Of a stretch of DNA of 64,000 bases, positions 8,936 through 15,297 are shown piece by piece. Position 1 is the first letter of the stretch. Every line of letters starts with the position of its first letter. Source of the stretch: Anaerolineales bacterium (lineage in GTDB: Bacteria > Chloroflexota > Anaerolineae > Anaerolineales > Villigracilaceae); assembly GCA_014379595.1 (NCBI GenBank), contig JACMLM010000033.1, forward strand, positions 1 through 64,000, written 5' to 3'. Below the pieces are notes generated by a model. The model was not told the origin of the DNA. It was given only the letters and a program-made list of their open reading frames with translations, and did no database searches. Position numbers and translations under genes: made by a program.

Positions 8936-9973
8936 ATGCGCTTCTTTCTGGCACAGCCCCCTGTGGGTAAATTCATCCTGCTTCTATCCATCATCATGGT
9001 CGCCACCTCGATCATTCTCCCACGTCGCTACAACTTGGATTTTCCCCGTAACCCTGGCCCTGCGTTGGATGCAAAGGTCCGCAGGAATTATATTGATGTC
9101 CTTGTTGAACAGGAACCAGAGATCGTTCTCATGGGTGATTCAACCCTGGTCCTCGGCCTGGATGCAGACTTACTTGCCCAACAAACAGGCAAATCAGTTT
9201 ATAGCATTGGCATTCCAGGATCTGCCTCTGCTTTATGGTATCTCATTCTCAAGAATAATATTGCCGAGTCATCTTATAAGCCGAAATATCTACTTGTCGT
9301 ATTTCGCGACACAATCCTGACTGCACCAGGTTATCGCGTTCACGGCAGTTATTTTGAGTTAGTGGATGAATATGCGCGCCGCAATGAACCTTTGTTCATT
9401 CAGAATTCATTCGTCAACTTGATGAATCCGCTTGAAATTGCAGCCGAGAAATATTTTCCTTTATATGTCTCGCGTACAAACATAAGAAATAATATTGACG
9501 CACATATCCGTTATTTTTCGCCAGCCCTCTTTGGCTGTGACAGAAATTGCACCGATTATGCAATGGGTGATATTTTCAGCGGCGCAGACCTTGAACCACA
9601 AGCGCTGGTCAACGCTGTAGCAGCGGCTGAGTCCGATCTTTATAGGCCAGATCAAATGGATTTTTCCACTCAAGTGGATCAATCCTATCTTCCTGAAATG
9701 ATCCGCATTGCGAAGCAACATAATATTCAAATTGTGTTTGTGCGTATCAAGGTCGAAACTGTAGGGCCGCGCATTACCAATTCCCCAGCAATGCTCAATT
9801 ATCTCGATTCACTCACAGATTACCTGGCAAATGAAAACGTCCCGCTTCTGGATTTTGGTTCTGACCCAAGGCTCACACATGATCTGTTCTACGATTCGAT
9901 CCATCTAAATGAACAGGGTCAGGTCGTGTTTACTAAAATGGTTGCTGATGAATTGAAGGGTATTTTAAAATAA
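8936..9973 (+). CDS. SGNH-type extracytoplasmic acyltransferase, partner of the MBOAT (DltD/AlgX-like role)
   Basis: Probably takes the acyl group from the MBOAT's C-terminal tyrosine and places it on a glycan outside the membrane. The N-terminus has one membrane anchor (about residues 9-28) and the rest should be outside. The SGNH catalytic set is intact: MGDST with Ser69, a conserved Gly in IGIPGSASA, and D-S-I-H near the C-terminus with Asp320 and His323. Length (345 aa) fits the DltD-like and AlgJ-like group. It is the last gene of the unit that starts at 5884 and lies 9 bases behind the MBOAT. A plain esterase role cannot be excluded from sequence alone. Confidence 0.82.
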   Translation: MRFFLAQPPVGKFILLLSIIMVATSIILPRRYNLDFPRNPGPALDAKVRRNYIDVLVEQEPEIVLMGDSTLVLGLDADLLAQQTGKSVYSIGIPGSASALWYLILKNNIAESSYKPKYLLVVFRDTILTAPGYRVHGSYFELVDEYARRNEPLFIQNSFVNLMNPLEIAAEKYFPLYVSRTNIRNNIDAHIRYFSPALFGCDRNCTDYAMGDIFSGADLEPQALVNAVAAAESDLYRPDQMDFSTQVDQSYLPEMIRIAKQHNIQIVFVRIKVETVGPRITNSPAMLNYLDSLTDYLANENVPLLDFGSDPRLTHDLFYDSIHLNEQGQVVFTKMVADELKGILK

Positions 9974-9985
9974 TTAGTTGCTAGC

Positions 9986-10687
9986 TTAGAAAAGCAAGTA
10001 CCCAACAAGCACAGAAGCTATAGTCATCGTTATATTATCAATATCTTTAAAGTGCAATGATTCAACCAGCGCAGCAGCAAGTGCAATCAATGTTATGGGC
10101 AAAAGATAATTTGTAAAAGGGCCTGCAAATACACCTGCACTTACATAAATAAATAAAATAATCGCAGATAAAATCCATCCGCCTGCAAACACACCAATTG
10201 ACCCTGCCACGGATTTTTCCCTGCTCCAGGGAAGTTTCGGTGATTTGATCCGCCGCCCCACAATATCAGCAATCCCGTCTCCGCCACACATCATCATTAA
10301 CGCGACAATGCCAATTGGGGAATCTCTCCAAAATAGGATCGTCAACACAACGAACATAATTCCATAATAAAGCGGACCACGCAAAATTTCTTTCGGGTCA
10401 CCATTGCGTGACATGGCTTTCACAGATGCATCATCTTTTATGATGCCAAGTCCGATCAAGGCAAATTGAACAGTGATCGTAAATGGAACTAAAGCCGCCA
10501 GCCAACGTGCATCAGGTGTATCTCGAAAAAGAAACCAACATAAAACGAATAATGGACCTGTGCCAATATGAATCACCTTGCGGCTGAGTTTGCTATCCAT
10601 CCAGCCACGATGAGCAATAAAATCCATGGAACGGAGAAAGATGAGCGAAATACCAAAAGTAATGATGAGTGCAATATAGTTATTCAA
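9986..10687 (-). CDS. Phytol/dolichol kinase-like integral membrane CTP-dependent kinase
   Basis: Members phosphorylate isoprenoid alcohols such as phytol, dolichol or polyprenols with CTP. The protein has about seven hydrophobic segments. Key motifs are RKVIHIGTGP (conserved R-K-x2-H-x3-G) near residue 36 and the nucleotide-binding GGDGIADIVGRR near residue 135. I place the start at a TTG at 10687, because GAGGAG lies 6 nt before it; the frame can also open at a TTG at 10705. It lies between the two acyl-transfer modules on the other strand and converges on the first. A role in making lipid carrier phosphate for envelope glycans is possible but only by context. Confidence 0.8.
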   Translation of the reverse strand: MNNYIALIITFGISLIFLRSMDFIAHRGWMDSKLSRKVIHIGTGPLFVLCWFLFRDTPDARWLAALVPFTITVQFALIGLGIIKDDASVKAMSRNGDPKEILRGPLYYGIMFVVLTILFWRDSPIGIVALMMMCGGDGIADIVGRRIKSPKLPWSREKSVAGSIGVFAGGWILSAIILFIYVSAGVFAGPFTNYLLPITLIALAAALVESLHFKDIDNITMTIASVLVGYLLF

Positions 10688-10749
10688 TTTAAACTCCTCA
10701 GGCAATTTATTTATATGATAAACCCGTAATACTATGAAAAGATATACTT

Positions 10750-10778
10750 TTTACGCGGTAAATCCCCTATGCTATAAT
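10750..10778 (+). promoter_or_regulatory. Sigma-70-type promoter for the second acylation operon
   Basis: TTTACG and TATAAT are 17 bp apart, with an extended TGC just before the -10 box. It reads into the lipoprotein gene at 10816, which has CGGAGA 8 nt before its ATG, and is the only clear promoter in front of the microprotein-MBOAT-SGNH genes. Confidence 0.65.
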
Positions 10779-10815
10779 CCAAAATTGTTTTCAAAATAAC
10801 CAAACGGAGATTTCA

Positions 10816-11205
10816 ATGCGATACTTAACAATATTATCCATGCTCGGGTTGGGCATACTTTTATCGGCCTGTGGTTCAGCTTCCAATTCAACGGGCGCAG
10901 TGGATGCGGTTGAAGGCTATGTCAATGCACTCGCCAGCAATGATGAAGCTAGTCTATCCGCGCTTTCCTGCGCCGAATGGGAAACAAATGCACTGACCGA
11001 GCTTGATTCGTTACAGGCAGTGACAGCATCACTCGAAAGCTTTTCCTGCCAGCAATCAGGAACAGATGGTGACACAGCTCTGGTTGACTGCGAAGGAAAG
11101 ATGATCCTCAGCTACAACGGAGAAGATCAGGAACTTGACCTCTCCAACCGAACTTATCAGGTTGTTGAACAAAGTGGCAGCTGGCTGGTCTGTGGCACTC
11201 AATAA
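10816..11205 (+). CDS. Small lipoprotein, unknown function
   Basis: A 129-residue secreted lipoprotein. The signal peptide ends in the lipobox LSAC (Cys19). The mature part has two Cys pairs (SALSCAEWE, SFSCQQ, VDCEG and the C-terminal WLVCGTQ), which may form disulfides. The shape, with a helical start (AVEGYVNALASNDEASLSAL) and then beta strands, resembles the small DUF4878/NTF2-like lipoproteins that are common in this phylum, but I cannot name the family with certainty. It is the first gene after the promoter at 10750, and its stop lies only 5 bases before the microprotein, so it may belong to the acylation module. Confidence 0.8.
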   Translation: MRYLTILSMLGLGILLSACGSASNSTGAVDAVEGYVNALASNDEASLSALSCAEWETNALTELDSLQAVTASLESFSCQQSGTDGDTALVDCEGKMILSYNGEDQELDLSNRTYQVVEQSGSWLVCGTQ

Positions 11206-11210
11206 CTATT

Positions 11211-11327
11211 TTGAAACACATTTTTTCACGCGAAAATCTTTGGGCTGTGCTTTTCTGTTTGATACTGATCGCCTTGGTGATCCTTACAGCAGATAGCAGC
11301 CCAACGTGGATCTATCAAGGATTTTAA
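11211..11327 (+). CDS. DltX-like acyl-shuttle microprotein, 38 aa
   Basis: A tiny gene between the lipoprotein and the MBOAT. It starts with TTG and its stop TAA is one base before the MBOAT ATG. The product has a basic N-terminus (Lys2, Arg7), one membrane helix (about residues 10-27) and a short outer tail that ends exactly in WIYQGF, with Tyr35. This is the layout of DltX: one helix plus a C-terminal F-x-Y-x-x-F hexapeptide whose Tyr carries the acyl group from the MBOAT to the outer transferase. Trp takes the first Phe position. The next gene is an MBOAT that lacks such a tail, as expected if the shuttle is a separate protein. No strong ribosome site is visible; coupling to the upstream stop is likely. 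A longer start at CTG 11190 is possible. Confidence 0.72.
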   Translation: MKHIFSRENLWAVLFCLILIALVILTADSSPTWIYQGF

Positions 11328-11328
11328 A

Positions 11329-12759
11329 ATGACGATCAATCAAATTTTGATCGTTGTAGCAGCCGCTTTGTTTTGGGGATTTGTCATGCGCGAACGCGGC
11401 CGTTTGCATTTCATCCTGATCGCAAGCATCATCGTCATCTTCTGGCTGCAGTCTGCCCTGCCTTTGCGCGGCTTTGATTTTTGGCTGCCCGTCGCAACAC
11501 TTGTGATAACAATCTTCAGTTGGTATATCACTGCTGCTCTAGAAGCTCGGCATTCAAGAAAAAATTGGAGCACGCTTGCGCTCATAATTACCATAGTTTT
11601 GCTATTAAATTTAACTCGCTTTCTTCCTTTCGATCCCGCACTAACAGCTTCACGCCCACCTCAAACTGAAATCTTATTATTGATTCTGGCTTTATCAGGA
11701 TTGTTCTTATTTCTCACGAAAAAGCTAACGCGCTTTCATACAGCTTTATTAGCTATTGCTATCATCAGTCTTATTCTTATTTTTCTTGCCATCAAGGTTC
11801 CCGCATTTGCTTATTGGGTTAGTTATGGAATTCGGTTGCTAACCAGTCAATCATTGGAGCAGGCAAAAATCACTGATCTGCGTTGGCTTGGGTTTTCCTA
11901 TGTTGCCTTTCGTATCATCCACACCCTTCGTGATCGTCAAATGGGACGCCTGCCTGATGTTGATCTCGCGGAATATATGACTTATGTTATTTTCTTCCCC
12001 GCTTTTACTGCTGGCCCGATTGACCGTATTGAAAGATTTATGAAAGACCTGCGTCAACCTGCAACCGCCCTTGGAAATGATGAGCTCCTTGTTGCTGGTC
12101 AACGCTTCATCCTTGGATTATTCAAAAAATTTGTGATTGCAGATGCTCTTGCATTAATTGCATTAAACGATGTCAACGCATTACAAGTCCGCACGGCTGG
12201 ATGGACATGGATATTGTTGTATGCGTATGCATTTCAGATCTATTTTGATTTCAGCGGCTATACCGATATTGCGATCGGGACTTCCCGATTGCTCGGTATT
12301 AAATTACCTGAAAATTTTTCGACGCCTTATCTAAAACCAAACCTGACCCAGTTCTGGAATAACTGGCACATTACGTTGACCCAATGGTTCCGCGCTTATT
12401 TTTTCAATCCCACTACGCGCTGGTTACGCTCATGGAAAAACCCATTGCCAATGCCACTAATGATTTTAGTTACGCAAGTTGCGACGATGGTTTTGATCGG
12501 TTTCTGGCATGGAGTGACATGGAACTTCACCCTCTGGGGTCTCTGGCATGGACTTGGCCTATTCATCCATAACCGCTGGAATGAATTCACGCGTGCTCGT
12601 GCAACAGCCTGGGCAACAACACCCATTCGCCAAAATGTACTAGCCATCAGCGGAGTATTAATCACATTCCATTTCGTGGCATTGGGGTGGATATTTTTTG
12701 CATTATCTTCGACATCTACTTCGTTACATGTATTTTTAAAGTTGTTTAGCATAAAATAA
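11329..12759 (+). CDS. MBOAT O-acyltransferase (DltB-like) of the microprotein-type module
   Basis: A 476-residue polytopic membrane acyltransferase. It has TAGPIDRIERF, QFWNNWHITLTQWFRAYFF and the active-site His394 in IGFWHGVTWNFTLWGLWHG, all in the usual MBOAT order. Its C-terminus (LKLFSIK) has no tyrosine hexapeptide, unlike the MBOAT at 7523, and the microprotein just upstream supplies one. It should take an acyl group from the acyl carrier protein encoded at 15049 and load it on the microprotein Tyr outside the membrane. It follows the microprotein stop by one base, so the two are coupled. About five extra hydrophobic segments precede the MBOAT core. Confidence 0.9.
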   Translation: MTINQILIVVAAALFWGFVMRERGRLHFILIASIIVIFWLQSALPLRGFDFWLPVATLVITIFSWYITAALEARHSRKNWSTLALIITIVLLLNLTRFLPFDPALTASRPPQTEILLLILALSGLFLFLTKKLTRFHTALLAIAIISLILIFLAIKVPAFAYWVSYGIRLLTSQSLEQAKITDLRWLGFSYVAFRIIHTLRDRQMGRLPDVDLAEYMTYVIFFPAFTAGPIDRIERFMKDLRQPATALGNDELLVAGQRFILGLFKKFVIADALALIALNDVNALQVRTAGWTWILLYAYAFQIYFDFSGYTDIAIGTSRLLGIKLPENFSTPYLKPNLTQFWNNWHITLTQWFRAYFFNPTTRWLRSWKNPLPMPLMILVTQVATMVLIGFWHGVTWNFTLWGLWHGLGLFIHNRWNEFTRARATAWATTPIRQNVLAISGVLITFHFVALGWIFFALSSTSTSLHVFLKLFSIK

Positions 12760-12766
12760 GATAACA

Positions 12767-12836
12767 GTAGGGCGTGCTTGCAGCGCGCCATTTCCTACAT
12801 AACAAAATTCGTCATGCTAAAAGCATGACCTACGAA
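12767..12836 (+). repeat. Palindromic repeat element in an operon gap
   Basis: The gap between MBOAT and SGNH holds a structured element. GTAGG and CCTAC bracket a GC-rich inner hairpin (GGCGTGC...GCGCGCC), then GTCATGCT pairs with AGCATGAC around three A. There is no T-run, so it is not an ordinary terminator. It looks like a dispersed REP-type sequence, but a second copy would have to be found elsewhere. Confidence 0.5.
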
Positions 12837-12850
12837 AGCTTGCAATCTTT

Positions 12851-13948
12851 ATGAAAAACGAAATTAAACCAATAAATATCCTGGTAAAAGGACTTTCCCT
12901 TTTCATTCTTATCAATATCCTCTTTGCTGTTTGGCAGCCGAAGATAGGTCAGTTTTCAGCTTATAACGCGATATTTCCTGGGCGGGAGCGATTGCCATTT
13001 GGTGAAAATTCAGCGCAGGCGTATAACCTCAGCCTTTTTGATTTGGATGCCATGTTTGCATCACATGTAATTAACGATGACCAAAAACAAGATGATGAAT
13101 TTCGCGTTATCTTGATCGGCGATTCGTCTGTTTGGGGAACTTTACTTAAGCCAGAGGAAACTTTAGCTGGTCAACTTAATTCAGCTGATATGTCTGCATG
13201 CGGAAAAAATGTCCACGTGTATAACTTGGGATATCCAACCATTTCATTGACGAAAGATGTTCTCATGCTTTCATATGGAATGAAATATGAACCAGACCTC
13301 GTCATTTGGCTGACGACATTGGAAGCGTTTCCTATGGAAAAACAGCTCGCTTCGCCGATAGTAGCTAACAACCAGGAAACTCTTAATAGTTTGCGGAGCA
13401 GGTACGGGCTAGTGTTTGATCCGAATGATCCTGCTTTTGTCAAACAGTCATCGTGGATTATTGTAAATCGACGTGCTTTTGCTGACATTATCCGCTTGCA
13501 AATTTATGGGGTGATGTGGGCGGCTACTGGCATTGACCAAATCTACCCAGTTAATTATGAACCTGCTCAAATTAATCTTGAAGATAACGAAAAATTTCAT
13601 GAAGCAAAGCCGCCTATGCTTGATACGAAGTCACTGGCGATCAATGCACTTGAAACTGGTATTCGTGTTGCGGTTGACACACCCGTTATGATCGTCAATG
13701 AACCGATGCTTATCAGTAACGGAGAGAATAGTGATATCCGCTATAATTTCTTTTATCCGCGTTGGGCTTATGACCAGTACCGTGATATGATGGCCGAGTT
13801 AAGCCAGAAAAACGACTGGAACTATGTCGATCTATGGGACGCCGTGCCTGCAAATGAATTTACCAATAGCGCCATTCATCTCACTCCAACGGGAGAGGGT
13901 TTATTGGCTGAAAAACTTGCGCCTGTTATTATGGCGACATGTAAATAA
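12851..13948 (+). CDS. SGNH-type acyltransferase (DltD-like) of the microprotein module
   Basis: Likely the outer transferase that receives the acyl group from the microprotein. One N-terminal anchor helix (about residues 13-30) is followed by an extracytoplasmic SGNH fold. The nucleophile block is LIGDSSVWG with Ser92, a conserved Gly lies in LGYPTIS, and the C-terminal catalytic His is His343 in NSAIHLTPTGEG. The position three residues before that His, normally Asp, is Ser340, so the acid of the triad is missing or supplied from elsewhere. The sister protein at 8936 keeps Asp there. Length is 365 residues. It is separated from the MBOAT by 91 bases that hold a palindromic repeat. Confidence 0.78.
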   Translation: MKNEIKPINILVKGLSLFILINILFAVWQPKIGQFSAYNAIFPGRERLPFGENSAQAYNLSLFDLDAMFASHVINDDQKQDDEFRVILIGDSSVWGTLLKPEETLAGQLNSADMSACGKNVHVYNLGYPTISLTKDVLMLSYGMKYEPDLVIWLTTLEAFPMEKQLASPIVANNQETLNSLRSRYGLVFDPNDPAFVKQSSWIIVNRRAFADIIRLQIYGVMWAATGIDQIYPVNYEPAQINLEDNEKFHEAKPPMLDTKSLAINALETGIRVAVDTPVMIVNEPMLISNGENSDIRYNFFYPRWAYDQYRDMMAELSQKNDWNYVDLWDAVPANEFTNSAIHLTPTGEGLLAEKLAPVIMATCK

Positions 13949-13956
13949 AAAATCTA

Positions 13957-14081
13957 TGTCCTGAGCGGAGTGACGAGCTCTCTTCGAGGAACGTAGTCGA
14001 AGGACAATTTGATTGAAAAATAAATGTTTGAAGCATTATCCTTCGACTACGCCGCAAAATCACGCGGCTCCGCTCAGGACG
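13957..14081 (+). repeat. Nested inverted-repeat element (MITE/REP-like)
   Basis: The gap between the two SGNH genes is almost all one palindromic element. The outer arms GTCCTGAGCGGAG (13958-13970) and CTCCGCTCAGGAC (14068-14080) pair perfectly. Inner arms GTAGTCGAAGGA (13993-14004) and TCCTTCGACTAC (14039-14050) also pair perfectly. The motif family GTCCTGAGCGGAG...GTCGAAGGA is one I associate with dispersed repeats in this kind of genome. There is no coding potential. Confidence 0.7.
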
Positions 14082-14097
14082 AATTACAGGAGTATAA

Positions 14098-15027
14098 ATG
14101 TATAAAGTTCGAAACGCAGTACTGTTTTTGATGATTGCAGTGCTTGCCGCTTGCAGCGATACACCTAAAACAAATGATGTGGAAGTTATTGCTACATCTA
14201 CACAAAATGAAATCACACCTCTTGCAACAGAAACATTGACTCAAGTTCCAGAATCCACGCCTCGCCCAACTCTTGGAGTGGATGAATGGAAAAGCTTTCC
14301 CATCGTTCCAACTATCAGCGATACAGCGCGTGAAATTTATCAGCGCGGGCTTGAAATGGGAAATGACCCGAATGCATTCTCCAAAGTTGGCGACTGCCAA
14401 ACCAATACCAGTTTCTATTTAGTGGACTTTGATTATGCTAATCAGTACAGTCTAGGTGAAGACTATGCTTATCTGCAAGAGACGATTGATCATTATGAAG
14501 GTTCATTCTCACGCACGAGTCTCGCGATGCGTGATGGATATAATGTCGCCGCGATTTTGACTCCTCTGCGAGCCGACCCAAAACAATGTGAGTCGGGTGA
14601 GTCTCCGATTGCATGTGAATTTCGTTTGTATAATCCTAGCGTGGCATTAATTAGTTTGGAGACGAACTTCAATGACCGCTCAGCGGATGATTATGGCAAG
14701 TATATGCGTCAGATTGTGGAATATACAATTGAACAAGGTGTCGTTCCAATCCTCGCCACGAAAGCGGATAATAAAGAAGGCGACCATAGCATCAATGCTG
14801 AAATTGCAGAGATCACGCTTGAATATGATATTCCATTGTGGAATGTATGGGCGGCGATAGATGTGCTTCCAAACCACGGCTTCGACACTGAATTAAATGA
14901 TGGCTTTCATCTTTCATTCTCTCGAAACTTTTTTGATAAGCCTAAGAACATGCTCAGCGGCTGGCCCTGGCGAAACCTGACCGCGTTACAAGCGTTGAAT
15001 GCAGTACGGGAAGGTTTGAACCAATAA
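14098..15027 (+). CDS. SGNH-like lipoprotein with Cys at the nucleophile position
   Basis: A 309-residue lipoprotein (lipobox LAAC, Cys19) with a Thr/Pro linker up to about residue 60. The rest resembles SGNH hydrolases: a block I-like KVGDCQTN with Cys100 where GDS would place Ser, a middle region that reads like block III (ALISLETNFND, where N and D are present), and D-G-F-H near the end with Asp268 and His271. A Cys nucleophile would suit transthioesterification or acyl transfer, or the protein may bind rather than cleave. It sits between the DltD-like gene and the acyl carrier gene, with AGGAG 5 nt before its ATG, so it is probably a working part of the same acylation pathway. The family call is moderate. 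Confidence 0.65.
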   Translation: MYKVRNAVLFLMIAVLAACSDTPKTNDVEVIATSTQNEITPLATETLTQVPESTPRPTLGVDEWKSFPIVPTISDTAREIYQRGLEMGNDPNAFSKVGDCQTNTSFYLVDFDYANQYSLGEDYAYLQETIDHYEGSFSRTSLAMRDGYNVAAILTPLRADPKQCESGESPIACEFRLYNPSVALISLETNFNDRSADDYGKYMRQIVEYTIEQGVVPILATKADNKEGDHSINAEIAEITLEYDIPLWNVWAAIDVLPNHGFDTELNDGFHLSFSRNFFDKPKNMLSGWPWRNLTALQALNAVREGLNQ

Positions 15028-15048
15028 TTCAAGAAAAAGGAAACAAAT

Positions 15049-15297
15049 ATGACAACTGAAATCATCTCCACCCTTGCGAAATTTATTGCGGAAAAAATAT
15101 TGAAGCAGCCGAATAAAGAAATTAAACCCGATGAATCCTTGATATCCAGCGGATTGATCGATTCATTCAGCTTGATGGATCTGGCATTATTTGTTGAAGA
15201 TACCTATGGCGTACGAATCGAAGACACCGAATTGAATGCGCAGACATTTGATAATTTATCCCAGCTAACAGAGTTGATCGCATCCCGTCAGAAGTAA
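15049..15297 (+). CDS. Acyl carrier protein (DltC-like role)
   Basis: An 82-residue carrier protein that holds an acyl group as a thioester on phosphopantetheine. The attachment Ser is in GLIDSFSLMDL (Ser39), the usual D-S-x start of helix 2. The rest is four short helices with acidic surfaces, as expected. AAAGGA precedes the ATG by 7 nt. Its stop codon is directly followed by the ATG of the acyl-AMP ligase, which should load it. In the Dlt pathway the same pair is DltA and DltC. The acyl group cannot be read from this sequence. Confidence 0.93.
   Translation: MTTEIISTLAKFIAEKILKQPNKEIKPDESLISSGLIDSFSLMDLALFVEDTYGVRIEDTELNAQTFDNLSQLTELIASRQK

Noticed and set aside
11329-12759. Reading this MBOAT as a copy of the 7523 gene made by recent duplication
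   Set aside because: They share only family motifs; lengths, N-terminal helices and C-termini differ, so they are distant paralogues.
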